A stretch of DNA of 64,000 nucleotides from the NCBI GenBank assembly GCA_964345005.1, contig CAYFPQ010000004.1:1-64000 (forward strand), given 5' to 3'. Within the stretch, counting starts at the first letter, position 1. Each line of letters begins with the position of its first letter. This DNA comes from JABMPJ01 sp964345005 (GTDB lineage Bacteria > Verrucomicrobiota > Kiritimatiellia > UBA8416 > JABMPJ01). Below are positions 52,779 to 61,197 of the stretch, piece by piece. The notes under the pieces were generated by a model. It made no database searches. It was not told the DNA's origin and saw nothing but the letters and a program-made list of their open reading frames with translations. The position numbers and the translations under genes were made by a program.

Positions 52779-53512
52779 TACATCCAGCGGCGTGGTACGA
52801 TGATCGTATCGTTTGCTTTGATCAGCGGGTCGGGATCCTTGCCGTCTTCGATTCGGTCGGCGTCGAATACCATGTCCCGGCTCCCGCGGCGGACCTTGAC
52901 CTTCGATCGCTTCGCGAAATCCGTGTATCCCCTCGCAGTCGTGATTGCCTGAACAAGTGTGACGTCGCCCGAGATGGGATAGCTGCCAGGCTGCTTCACC
53001 TCGCCCCGGACGTAATAGTTGCCTGCCTCAGCCACCACGATCACGTCGATTTTCCGGTAGTAGCCGTCGCTGATGTATGCCTGCTTGATGGTGTCCTCGG
53101 CCTGTGAGGTGCTCATTCCGGCGACGCGGATCTTGCCGATGAGCGGTAGCGTGACATCGCCCACCTCATCGACCCGCTCGCGCACATCTTCGGGACGCGG
53201 AATGTTGCGGAGAGAGATGGTGATTCCATCCCCGCGCAGCAACACATCCCCTACTCCAGTGTAGTCGGGGGATGGCGCCAGTCCCGCGGGTGTAGTCCCC
53301 CCTCCGTTTTCGTTGGTTGATGCGACGGGCGAACCGGTCTGAACGCTGGTAGCGCCTGTAGCATTGGTCCATTCCCAGGGGCGCCTCTGTGACCCATCAG
53401 GACGGTAGCGCGCCAGCCGCCGATTCCCGGCTGAGCTGCCTGCGCAACCGCCAAGCAGGGCCGCCGTCAAGAGAAGGAGTGAAATTGCAGAAAAATGCCG
53501 ACCTATCTTCAT
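52778..53512 (-). CDS. Wza-like polysaccharide export lipoprotein
   Basis: A protein of 244 residues with a lipobox (LLGGC). After a low-complexity linker come a polysaccharide export (Poly_export) domain (about 85-155, ITISLRNIP, DVTLPLIGKIRVAG) and one SLBB-type domain (about 160-240, YYVRGEVKQPGSYPI). It is shorter than E. coli Wza, as is common in PVC and Bacteroidota. It should form the periplasmic and outer-membrane export channel. Coupled to the Wzc-like gene by a four-base overlap. Confidence 0.88.
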   Translation of the reverse strand: MKIGRHFSAISLLLLTAALLGGCAGSSAGNRRLARYRPDGSQRRPWEWTNATGATSVQTGSPVASTNENGGGTTPAGLAPSPDYTGVGDVLLRGDGITISLRNIPRPEDVRERVDEVGDVTLPLIGKIRVAGMSTSQAEDTIKQAYISDGYYRKIDVIVVAEAGNYYVRGEVKQPGSYPISGDVTLVQAITTARGYTDFAKRSKVKVRRGSRDMVFDADRIEDGKDPDPLIKANDTIIVPRRWM

Positions 53513-55653
53513 GCCTGCTGTACCTCGGAAGCTTCGACTTCACGCGGCTCCGAATTCTTCTCCCGCCGCGGGTAGTAGTAATAGTGCTGATGATAATAGT
53601 AGTAAGCGTAATCACGCGAGATGTTGATGTTGTTAAGGACAACACCGAGGAGGTTGCCGCCAAAGTTGTCCACCATCTCCTTGGCGCGCGCCGATAGAGC
53701 GCGCGGATACTTGCGGTGTTGGATGACAAGCAGTACGCCATCGACTTCGCGGGTCAACAGCGAGGCATCGCTTACGCCGATGATCGGCGGTGAATCGAAG
53801 AAGACGAAGTCATAGCGCTCTTTCAGTTCAGCCACGAGACTGCGCATACGCTCTGTTGCAATCAGACCATGCACGCCCGTCGACAATTTACCGCTAGGCA
53901 ACAGGTCCATGTTCGGTTCGGCAGTCTTCTGTATGCACGCGTCAAGCTCTGCGTCACCCACCAACAGGTTGGCGAGACCGGGGCGATTGGAGGTGTCCAA
54001 TATCTTGTGCTGACGCGGTCGGTGCAGGTCGGAATCCACGATGATCACACGATCCCCTAGCTGTGCGGAGATATAGGCCAGGTTGAAGAGCGTCAGCGAT
54101 TTACCCTCGCCAACACTGCCACTCGTGACACAGACACTCTTGCCTCCTACAGCGTGCTTCGAGAACCGGACATTCGTGCGCAATACCCGGTAAGCTTCAG
54201 CATGACCAGCCTCAGACTGCGTCTCGATCAGTGGCTTAACCTTCTGTGGAATAACGCCGAGCACGGTGGCTTGCATGTACTGCTCGATGTCGTCGATTGT
54301 CTTGATCGAGGTGTCGAGGTACTCGACGAAGTAGGCCAGTCCAATGCCTGCTGTGAGGCCCACCAGAACACTCAGGACAATGTTGAGCACCGGGCGGGGA
54401 CGCACCGGGTCCCGGTCGGACGGTGCCTTGGCGGGTTCCACTCGCTCCACAGTGGTCCGGGGGATTCTCATCTCGATACGTTCCTGCGCGTACCGAATCT
54501 CCAATTGCTCCAGAACGCGTCGCTGGTGCTCCAGATCGGCTTTAGCCACTTCGTATTCGAGGTAGCCTTCGCCTTCCTGCACCCGGTCGCTCGCCTTGGT
54601 CTGCTCGAGCATGACCTCAAGGGCCTCGGTCTGTGCCCTGGCACGTTCGTATTCCGCCTCGACGCCGGTGCGCAAGCCGGACAGGCCGTCAGCTATCTTC
54701 GCGTCCAGTTCCTCGACAGTCGCACGGGCCCGGATGAGGTCAGGATGTTTCTCGCCAAGCGCATCCTTCATGCGCCCAAGCTCTACCTCGGCATCGCGCT
54801 TTTCGGCCACTAGTCTGATGAGCGCGGCATCCTGGACCAGGTAGGAGAAGGCCCCGAGGAGTTCCTCCATGCTCAGCGACTTGACCTTGTCGAAAAGCGT
54901 CTTCTTGGCCTCCATGTCCATGCGCAGCTTGATGCGTGCCTGTTCCAGTTGGGTCACACTCAGTTTGGTAAGTTCGCTGCCCGCGCCACCGAAGGGGGTA
55001 ACGATCGTGAGCTTGTGCTCCTGGAGGATCCTGCTCACGGCGCCCTCGGACTTCGCTACGATATCGCGTTGGTCCTGGAGCGACTCATGGAGGGCGGCCA
55101 GGGCCCGCTCCGCCGTATCGCGTGTCCGGCGAATTGTCATGTCGCGGTAAACGGTTGCCACCTCGTTGGCAATGTCCGCGGCCATCTGCGGAGCCACTCC
55201 CTTGGGCTCTTCCATGTACATCTGGATTTCGATCAGATTCGTGTCGCGGTACTGTTGAACCTTCATCCTTCCCGCTACGAGCTTGAGCGTCTGGTCAAGG
55301 CTCTCCTCGCCAAGGGTGTCGTAGTAGCCATACGCGCGTCCGAGTGTCTCGTTCAAGTTGAGACGGCGGACCACCTCCTCGACAACGGGGCCCGCTTGGA
55401 TGATCTCGAACTGGGTCCGCAGGAAAAGCGGATCGAAGCGCATGATCTCCTGGGTGAACACGGGAAGGTCAGGACGCTCCTCTTCGACCTTGATGACACA
55501 GGAGGCCATGTAGACTTTCTTCATCGAGAAGGTCACGAGCACGCCGGCAAGGATCACAAGGAGGGCCACGGCAATAACGATCTCTTTACGCGACACGATT
55601 ACGCGCCAGTAGTCCAGGAAGTGCAGGCTCTCCTGTTGATGCGGTTGCGCCAT
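53509..55653 (-). CDS. Wzc-like polysaccharide co-polymerase and tyrosine kinase
   Basis: A protein of 714 residues. Residues about 10-440 form a Wzz-type chain-length domain with two transmembrane helices around a long coiled-coil periplasmic region. The C-terminal BY-kinase has Walker A (SGSVGEGKS, about 512-520) and A' (VIIVDSDLHRPRQ). The tail contains a cluster of Tyr (YAYYYYHQHYYYYP) that is the usual autophosphorylation site. Such proteins control polymer length and export with Wza. Codon positions and spacing place it in the same operon as the barrel gene upstream. Confidence 0.92.
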   Translation of the reverse strand: MAQPHQQESLHFLDYWRVIVSRKEIVIAVALLVILAGVLVTFSMKKVYMASCVIKVEEERPDLPVFTQEIMRFDPLFLRTQFEIIQAGPVVEEVVRRLNLNETLGRAYGYYDTLGEESLDQTLKLVAGRMKVQQYRDTNLIEIQMYMEEPKGVAPQMAADIANEVATVYRDMTIRRTRDTAERALAALHESLQDQRDIVAKSEGAVSRILQEHKLTIVTPFGGAGSELTKLSVTQLEQARIKLRMDMEAKKTLFDKVKSLSMEELLGAFSYLVQDAALIRLVAEKRDAEVELGRMKDALGEKHPDLIRARATVEELDAKIADGLSGLRTGVEAEYERARAQTEALEVMLEQTKASDRVQEGEGYLEYEVAKADLEHQRRVLEQLEIRYAQERIEMRIPRTTVERVEPAKAPSDRDPVRPRPVLNIVLSVLVGLTAGIGLAYFVEYLDTSIKTIDDIEQYMQATVLGVIPQKVKPLIETQSEAGHAEAYRVLRTNVRFSKHAVGGKSVCVTSGSVGEGKSLTLFNLAYISAQLGDRVIIVDSDLHRPRQHKILDTSNRPGLANLLVGDAELDACIQKTAEPNMDLLPSGKLSTGVHGLIATERMRSLVAELKERYDFVFFDSPPIIGVSDASLLTREVDGVLLVIQHRKYPRALSARAKEMVDNFGGNLLGVVLNNINISRDYAYYYYHQHYYYYPRREKNSEPREVEASEVQQA

Positions 55654-55686
55654 GATGTCTTAACCCATCCCCTCTTATCACCGAAA

Positions 55687-55722
55687 GCCCCGCGGTCGAT
55701 CACGAAGGTCGCTCCGCAGGGC
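55687..55722 (-). terminator. Hairpin between barrel gene and wzc-like gene
   Basis: GCCCCGCGG (55687-55695) pairs with CCGCAGGGC (55714-55722) with one wobble over an 18-base loop. On the minus strand it precedes TTTCGG with no strong U run, so it may be an attenuator or RNA-stability element, not a full terminator. Confidence 0.35.
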
Positions 55723-55748
55723 CTCACGGAAAAATACTGATATCAAAC

Positions 55749-56948
55749 TTAGAAGTACTTCGTCAGCTCAAGTGTCGTTGTGTTCTTCGTGTACGACACC
55801 CACACATCGGAGTCGACGTCCTGAAAACGCTGGCGCAGGAGCACGGTCATCTGGTCGCTCACCTTGAACGCGACCTGTCCGTACACATCGATAGCGGTTT
55901 CATCACCGTCGGGTTCACCCAACAGGGCAACCAGTGGCGCGGCAGAAGGAATTACATCGTCGTAATTACTCATGCGATAGGTTCCCGATAGCGTTAGCGT
56001 CGTCAGCGTTGTGGTATCCCAATCGATGATGCCGCGTACTTCGGAGTACTCCTGCGAGGCGAAAGGATAGGCATCCGAATCTCTTACAGCATGCGTGACC
56101 GATCCGGTGAGACGGAATGCGGGAGTCGTGTTGCCGCGGGCATACAGGCTCACAAACGGGTTGGTGGAATCGTCGATGCCATCGTCGTCGTAGGACTGCA
56201 TCTGCGCTCCGAGCTGACCACCCACAGTCAGATGCTTCGAAAGTCCCTTCTCTGCACCGGCAGCCAGGAGGACCGAGTCGAAATCGCGGACGATGCCGTT
56301 GTTTTCGTAGCCATACGTGGAATAGCGCCCCTCCGCGCTTACCCGCGCGTTGTTGCCGAGGTGGCGTATGAGTTCGACGCCCGCATCGGTGCGATCTTCG
56401 TCCCACCGCTCCGCCATATTGTCCTCGTCGTAGCGCTTGATGCGGTTCTGTGCATAGACCTCGACTTCGGTCTTGCGTGTGACCATGTGGTCGACGCCAA
56501 GACGAAGCTTGTTGGCGATATAGCTCTGGTCGCCACGGAACGTTCTGCCTCCCTCCGTAACCTCGGAATCATCGGTGATGTCAAGCTTCTCTTCCAGACG
56601 AAGAGCAGTGCGACGGCTGGGACGGTGCTTGATCGTTGCACCAAGATCATGCTGGACTTCCATGTCGTTCTGAATATCGCTGGGATTGGTGCGATAGCGC
56701 AGCGCGGGCGCATAGAATAGGTCAAACAGAGTGCTTTCGGACTCAAACAGAACATCGACGCGAGGCCGAATGTAAACATCCGTGTTGGACTCCTCGTCGG
56801 CCTCCCATGCGTCGCGATTGTCGGTGAAGTCGGCGCGGGCATTGATCGATAGCCGGACACGGTCGCCCTGCGACTCCTCTGCCGTAAGCTGGCCCGCCGA
56901 GACGGCCAACACAACCATGACGCACACACACCAATTCAAAGACTTCAT
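55749..56948 (-). CDS. Outer-membrane beta-barrel protein of the polysaccharide cluster
   Basis: A protein of 399 residues with a signal peptide (about 1-23) and a long series of amphipathic strands ending NTTTLELTKYF (last residue Phe). It resembles the outer-membrane beta-barrel proteins that accompany Wza/Wzc in exopolysaccharide clusters. It leads the operon behind a good promoter and lies about 95 bases ahead of the Wzc-like gene. A pore or a secretion-accessory role cannot be distinguished. Confidence 0.78.
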   Translation of the reverse strand: MKSLNWCVCVMVVLAVSAGQLTAEESQGDRVRLSINARADFTDNRDAWEADEESNTDVYIRPRVDVLFESESTLFDLFYAPALRYRTNPSDIQNDMEVQHDLGATIKHRPSRRTALRLEEKLDITDDSEVTEGGRTFRGDQSYIANKLRLGVDHMVTRKTEVEVYAQNRIKRYDEDNMAERWDEDRTDAGVELIRHLGNNARVSAEGRYSTYGYENNGIVRDFDSVLLAAGAEKGLSKHLTVGGQLGAQMQSYDDDGIDDSTNPFVSLYARGNTTPAFRLTGSVTHAVRDSDAYPFASQEYSEVRGIIDWDTTTLTTLTLSGTYRMSNYDDVIPSAAPLVALLGEPDGDETAIDVYGQVAFKVSDQMTVLLRQRFQDVDSDVWVSYTKNTTTLELTKYF

Positions 56949-56965
56949 AGGGTACGCTCCTGCTG

Positions 56966-56994
56966 CATATATAAAGGTACGCTTCGCCTGCCAA
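56966..56994 (-). promoter_or_regulatory. Sigma-70-like promoter of the polysaccharide operon
   Basis: On the minus strand TTGGCA (56994-56989) and TATATG (56971-56966) are separated by exactly 17 bp. The start codon of the barrel gene is 17 bp downstream of the -10 box, leaving a very short leader with AGGAG. The -35 box overlaps a small palindrome (GCCTGC and GCAGGC). Confidence 0.55.
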
Positions 56995-57114
56995 GCAGGC
57001 CAGACATTAGTATCGTGAATTGTCGTTCATTATTGAATGCGCCTCTTGGACAGTCAATCCTAAATGACAGAATCGTATGGCCCCTGAGTGTACGTTGTGG
57101 CATCATCCCCCGCC

Positions 57115-58107
57115 ATGACATCGAAGAACTCGTTCTCGTACAAGCTGACTTCCGAGCAGCAGGATATTCTGGAGGAGATCCTGCGCACCGGCAACTTCCG
57201 TCCGATCCGTGTCGAGCACACCCGCATTGCTGTGGAGGTGCCGCACTGCAAGATATCACTCTATAAGAGCGGTACCTGCCTCGTCCAAGGCAAGGGCGCG
57301 GAAGAGTTCGTTGCCTTCACGCTGGAGCCACTGGTTCTCATGGGAGCTTCGCTCGGGTACGAGGACGTCCTGAACCCGGAAGCCACGTCGCCGCATATGG
57401 GTGTCGACGAAAGCGGCAAGGGCGATTTCTTTGGCCCTATTGTTATCGTTTCGGCTTACATCGATCCCAAGCTGGCCGAGGCGATGCGAGAGATGGATGT
57501 AAAGGACAGCAAACAGATTACGAGCGACAAGAAGGCACTGCGGCTCGGCAGCGAACTACGCAAGCTGCTTGGCAACCGGCACAGCGTAGTGAAGATCGGC
57601 CCCGCGGCCTACAACCGGCTCTACAGCAAGATGCGCAGCGTTAACACACTGCTGGCGTGGGCGCACGCGCGCGCCATCGAGAACCTGCTCGAGGTCATCC
57701 CGGACTGCCCGCGCGCCATCTCCGACCAGTTCGGCAGCAAACAACAGGTCGAACGGGCGCTTATGAAGAAGGGCCAGAAGATCGAACTGGTGCAACGTCA
57801 CCGGGCGGAGTCGGACCTCGCGGTTGCAGCAGCTTCCATTGTTGCCCGCGAAATATTTCTCCTCTCACTGAAAAAGCAGGAAGAATCCCACGGGGTCACC
57901 ATGCCCAAGGGCGCTTCGGCGGGTGTGCGCGAATGGGCCGTTGAGTTGGTCAAGAAGAAGGGACCCACAGTCCTCCTCGAGACGGCCAAGTGTCATTTCA
58001 AGACCACTGACCAAGTGCTCAAGACCGCGGGCAGCTCCCGCGAGGCGCTCGGGCCCGAAGGCCAAGCCGTTTCCAAAGCCTATACCTATAAGAAGAAGAC
58101 CAAATGA
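57115..58107 (+). CDS. rnhC: Ribonuclease HIII
   Basis: A protein of 330 residues that cleaves RNA in RNA-DNA hybrids. The N-terminal TBP-like substrate-binding domain (about 1-85) separates it from RNase HII. The catalytic Asp-Glu pair is in DESGKGDFFGP (Asp98), with later acidic residues in KDSKQI and AAASIVARE. Length suits the HIII class. ATG 57115 is preferred to a GTG at 57088. Confidence 0.92.
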   Translation: MTSKNSFSYKLTSEQQDILEEILRTGNFRPIRVEHTRIAVEVPHCKISLYKSGTCLVQGKGAEEFVAFTLEPLVLMGASLGYEDVLNPEATSPHMGVDESGKGDFFGPIVIVSAYIDPKLAEAMREMDVKDSKQITSDKKALRLGSELRKLLGNRHSVVKIGPAAYNRLYSKMRSVNTLLAWAHARAIENLLEVIPDCPRAISDQFGSKQQVERALMKKGQKIELVQRHRAESDLAVAAASIVAREIFLLSLKKQEESHGVTMPKGASAGVREWAVELVKKKGPTVLLETAKCHFKTTDQVLKTAGSSREALGPEGQAVSKAYTYKKKTK

Positions 58108-58985
58108 GCTTCAGCACTTGGGACACTCTATTCAATCTTCTGATTGTGACCTTCTGGTTCCGCATCTGGACGGACGATGAAGACCGCCATGTACTCTTCA
58201 ACCCCTACCTGGCGCCCATCGTTCGTCTGTCGCAGACTGTACTTCGCTTCGTAGAACCGGTGTTCCTGGGGTTGAAGCCAAGGATTGTGGCGATCGTAGC
58301 CATGGCGATCATCATGGCGTTTCGTGCGGTGGTCGCCCCGCAGCGGGCGGACTGGGTGCTTTCGCTTGGATTGGATCGACAGCCTCTCGATGGGGCCCTT
58401 CCCCATGTCCTGACGTTCAGCGTCCTCTCGTTCGGCTGTTTCCTGTTCCGGCTGTGGGGACTCTCGTTGCTTTTTACATGGGTAGGTGCACAACGCTCGC
58501 AGGAACACCCCATCTCAATGCTTCACTACCTGTCGCGGCCCTTCTCCGATATACGCATTACCCTACGCCCGTTGGCCTTGCTGGTGTATGGTGCAGTGCT
58601 GATCCTGCTGCTCGACCGGTTCGGCCGACCGGCACGAACGGTGATGGGGCTACCGGGGACACTCTCCTGGAGTGATCCCGAGGCGATGAACTCATTCTTC
58701 AAACTGCTGGTCCTGAGCGTCGCCGCGTGGGTTCAGCTTCTGCCCGTGCTGTCGTCGCTCATGTTCATGCTGATCATCGGATCGTGGATATCGATGTTTG
58801 CGCACTCGCAAGGGCTGGCCATGCTCTGCCGCGACTGGATCAACGTGCTTCTCGGTCCGCTTCGCCGCTACCCGATCCGGCTCGGGATGATCGACCTGTC
58901 GCCCATCGTCTTCTTTATCGCGGTTGGGTTCCTGCACTACTTCCTGATGAGCATCATCGTCGCGGCCTACAACACCCTTGTATAG
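58104..58985 (+). CDS. YggT-like multi-helix membrane protein
   Basis: A protein of 293 residues with about six or seven helices. Its N-terminal part (LFNLLIVTFWFRIW then NPYLAPIVRLSQTVLRFVEP) and its C-terminal part (GPLRRYPIRLGMIDLSPIVFFIAV) both resemble YggT halves, as if two copies were joined. YggT proteins are linked to membrane fission and osmotic response. It overlaps rnhC by four bases (ATGA). Confidence 0.72.
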   Translation: MSFSTWDTLFNLLIVTFWFRIWTDDEDRHVLFNPYLAPIVRLSQTVLRFVEPVFLGLKPRIVAIVAMAIIMAFRAVVAPQRADWVLSLGLDRQPLDGALPHVLTFSVLSFGCFLFRLWGLSLLFTWVGAQRSQEHPISMLHYLSRPFSDIRITLRPLALLVYGAVLILLLDRFGRPARTVMGLPGTLSWSDPEAMNSFFKLLVLSVAAWVQLLPVLSSLMFMLIIGSWISMFAHSQGLAMLCRDWINVLLGPLRRYPIRLGMIDLSPIVFFIAVGFLHYFLMSIIVAAYNTLV

Positions 58986-59008
58986 GGAGCACACCGCGCG
59001 TGTCACCG

Positions 59009-59052
59009 CTCACCGATTCCTAACACTTCGCTCACAGCCTCCTAAACAAACC
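59009..59052 (+). promoter_or_regulatory. Orphan Pho-box-like array
   Basis: Four tandem 11-mers on the plus strand: CTCACCGATTC, CTAACACTTCG, CTCACAGCCTC and CTAAACAAACC, each beginning CTMA. This matches the arrays upstream of the porin and phoB. It lies between the end of the YggT-like gene and the end of the convergent tatD, so no gene is expressed from it in the sense direction. Confidence 0.5.
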
Positions 59053-59112
59053 CGTGAAGAGCAGTCGTCGCCTTACCGGTGCGGCCGGATTGTCCTGGTG
59101 CCGGGGCCTGAT

Positions 59113-59910
59113 TCAATCCTCTTTGGATAAGCGGAACAGTCGTTTCGCGTTTGCGGTCGTAATTTCGGCGATGTGCTCGACTGTATCACCTCGTACTTCA
59201 GCAAGGCACTTGGCGACTTCAGGCAAATAGGACGGCTCGTTGGGCTTGCCGCGGTGAGGGACGGGGGCCAGGTAAGGCGTGTCGGTCTCGATGAGCAGCC
59301 ATTCATCGGGTACTACGGAGGCAGCTTCGCGCAGGGAGTCAGCGTTGCGGAAGGTTACGATGCCGCTGAAACTGACGAACAGGCCGAGGGCGATCAGCTC
59401 TTTGGCCATATCTGCGTTTCCGGTGAAGCAATGGAGGACGCCGAGGCGTTCGTAGTCGTGCTGCCACGCTCTGCGGTGCGCCCGGAGCATCGATAACGTA
59501 TCCGCTTCGGCCTCTCGGCTGTGTACCACGACCGGCAGGCCCCGCTCCTGCGCGAGTTCGAGCTGTCCGCCAAAGAGCACTTTCTGCTCGGACGCTGTCT
59601 CCGGGGAATAGTGGTAGTCCAGACCGGTTTCGCCTATGGCGACGACACCGGGCGAGTCCAGCATTTGACGGACGCACTCAACCAGAGCCGGCACATCCCC
59701 TGCTCCGCCGGTCTCGGCAGTATGACGGTCAAAGGCCACCGTCGCTGAAAACAGATCCGGTTGACTAGCGGCGACTTCAAGGGCAGCGCTGTTCATGGGG
59801 TCGGACCCACCCACCGCCACCATATGCGCAACACCGGCATCGGCAGCACGCGCAGCCAGGCCGGCGGCGTCATCGCCGGGCTCAAGATGTATATGGGTGT
59901 CGATAAACAT
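59113..59910 (-). CDS. tatD: TatD-family metal-dependent hydrolase
   Basis: A TIM-barrel hydrolase of 265 residues. DTHIHL carries the first metal-binding His pair, GETGLDYHY the next Glu, VVHSREAEAD and LHCFTGN further ligands, and ETDTPYLAP the catalytic Asp. TatD-type proteins are 3'-5' DNases. A 24-codon ORF ends three bases upstream of its start. Confidence 0.93.
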   Translation of the reverse strand: MFIDTHIHLEPGDDAAGLAARAADAGVAHMVAVGGSDPMNSAALEVAASQPDLFSATVAFDRHTAETGGAGDVPALVECVRQMLDSPGVVAIGETGLDYHYSPETASEQKVLFGGQLELAQERGLPVVVHSREAEADTLSMLRAHRRAWQHDYERLGVLHCFTGNADMAKELIALGLFVSFSGIVTFRNADSLREAASVVPDEWLLIETDTPYLAPVPHRGKPNEPSYLPEVAKCLAEVRGDTVEHIAEITTANAKRLFRLSKED

Positions 59911-59913
59911 GGC

Positions 59914-59988
59914 TCACGATGATTTGCGGTGCCGGAACTGATCGAAAGCCACAGCACACAGCGCAACAAGTACGACCGGATTCTTCAT
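59914..59988 (-). CDS. 24-residue ORF immediately upstream of tatD
   Basis: A very short frame beginning MKNPVVLVALCAVAFDQF, with one hydrophobic stretch and a basic tail. GGAGGGG lies five to six bases ahead of its ATG, stronger than anything in front of tatD, and its stop is three bases from the tatD ATG. It could be a leader peptide coupled to tatD or a tiny membrane protein. Support is limited to the ribosome site and spacing. Confidence 0.45.
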   Translation of the reverse strand: MKNPVVLVALCAVAFDQFRHRKSS

Positions 59989-60050
59989 CGGGAACCCCTC
60001 CATTTACTCTGAACTTCCAACCTCGAAGAGTATGCCCTATAGTCCCGTCG

Positions 60051-61038
60051 ATGCAAGCCATACACGATCTGATAACAGCTAACACCCTTGTCGCATGGCT
60101 GGTCCTCGGCACCAGTTTTGCCGTTCTCGCGAAGTGCGCGGATATATTTGTCGAGAGCGCCGTTTCGCTCGCCTACAAGTTCAAGCTGCCGAAGCTGGTG
60201 GTTGGGATTGTCTTGGTAGCGTTTGCCACTACGGCACCGGAGTTGGCGGTCTCTGCGATCTCCGCGGCACGCGGGAATGCCGAGATTGCGCTGGGTAATG
60301 CGGTCGGTTCCGTGCTGTGCAATGCCGGACTAGGGCTCGCGTTGTGTGCGCTGTTCTCTGCCGCCGCCGTGACGCTTGTTCCGCGCGTAGTGAAGCAGGG
60401 CGGTACGTTCCTTCTCATCGTTTCGGTGCTTGCCTTTGTCTTTACCGCGCTGGACGGCACACTGAGCCGCTGGGAGGGCTGCGTTCTGCTGCTGGGGTTC
60501 TGCGCGTACATGTTTGTGCTCTTTCGCGATCACAGGCGCGGCGTGCAGCATGACGACCATCGAGTCCCATCCCGATTTCCCGATTGCCCAGTTACTGGTT
60601 TCTTTCGTCGCGGCGTTGGGCGGCATCCTATTTACAAGCGATCTCATCGTCAGTTCCGCGACAACCATCGCCTACGCCCTACACATACCCGATGGCATTA
60701 TCGCGTTGACGCTTGTCGCGTTCGGAACATCCGTGCCCGAGGTCGCCACCTGTGTTGCCGCAGCGCGCAAGAATCACGCCGCTCTCGCCGTCGGGAATAT
60801 CCTGGGCGCTAACATCATGAACATCTGCTGGGTGGCAGGGGCCTCCTCACTCATCAACGACCTTGCGCTGACCCGCAAGGAGATATTCTTCATGTTTCCC
60901 GTTATGCTGGTGCTTGTTTGCACGGCACAGGTGCTTCTGCGTCGTCGCTGGCGACTTGTCAGATGGCACGGCTACGTGCTGCTCGGCCTGTACGTAATCT
61001 ACCTTGCAGCGTCGCTCGTGGTGTTCCGCCCTCAATGA
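60051..61038 (+). pseudogene. Ca2+/Na+ exchanger family (YrbG-like), split by a frameshift
   Basis: The first half reads from ATG 60051 and has about five helices, with the alpha-1 repeat GIVLVAFATTAPELAVSAIS. The second half reads from about 60550 in the +1 frame to 61038 and carries the alpha-2 repeat LTLVAFGTSVPEVATC plus five helices. Joined, they give the usual size of about 330 residues. The switch falls near 60530-60550 in the central cytoplasmic loop, and one extra base would cause it. It may be a sequencing error, a recent mutation, or two half-proteins that pair. Confidence 0.8.
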
Positions 61039-61049
61039 TGACAGGGCGG
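61026..61049. terminator. Hairpin at the end of the exchanger gene
   Basis: CCGCCCT (61026-61032) and AGGGCGG (61043-61049) are perfect inverted repeats around a 10-base loop that contains the stop codon. There is no following T run, so it is a weak terminator candidate. Confidence 0.3.
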
Positions 61050-61112
61050 CCCTGTGGCACTTGTGCAGTCACCCCTGTCGACGGATGCCTGCACTCTGTG
61101 TAATATTTACCA

Positions 61113-61139
61113 CATTCCAACCAACCGCGTGGTGGAATG
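61113..61139. promoter_or_regulatory. Inverted repeat upstream of fucI, possible operator
   Basis: CATTCC and GGAATG flank an inner pair ACCA and TGGT, giving about ten paired bases with one bulged A and a 6-base centre. It is about 60 bp ahead of the fucI start, where a sugar-responsive repressor would bind. No regulator gene is adjacent. Confidence 0.4.
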
Positions 61140-61197
61140 CGACGCGCTAGATTACGCGTATAGGCAATCCTGAACCTTGAGAAACAAGGAGTTCATT

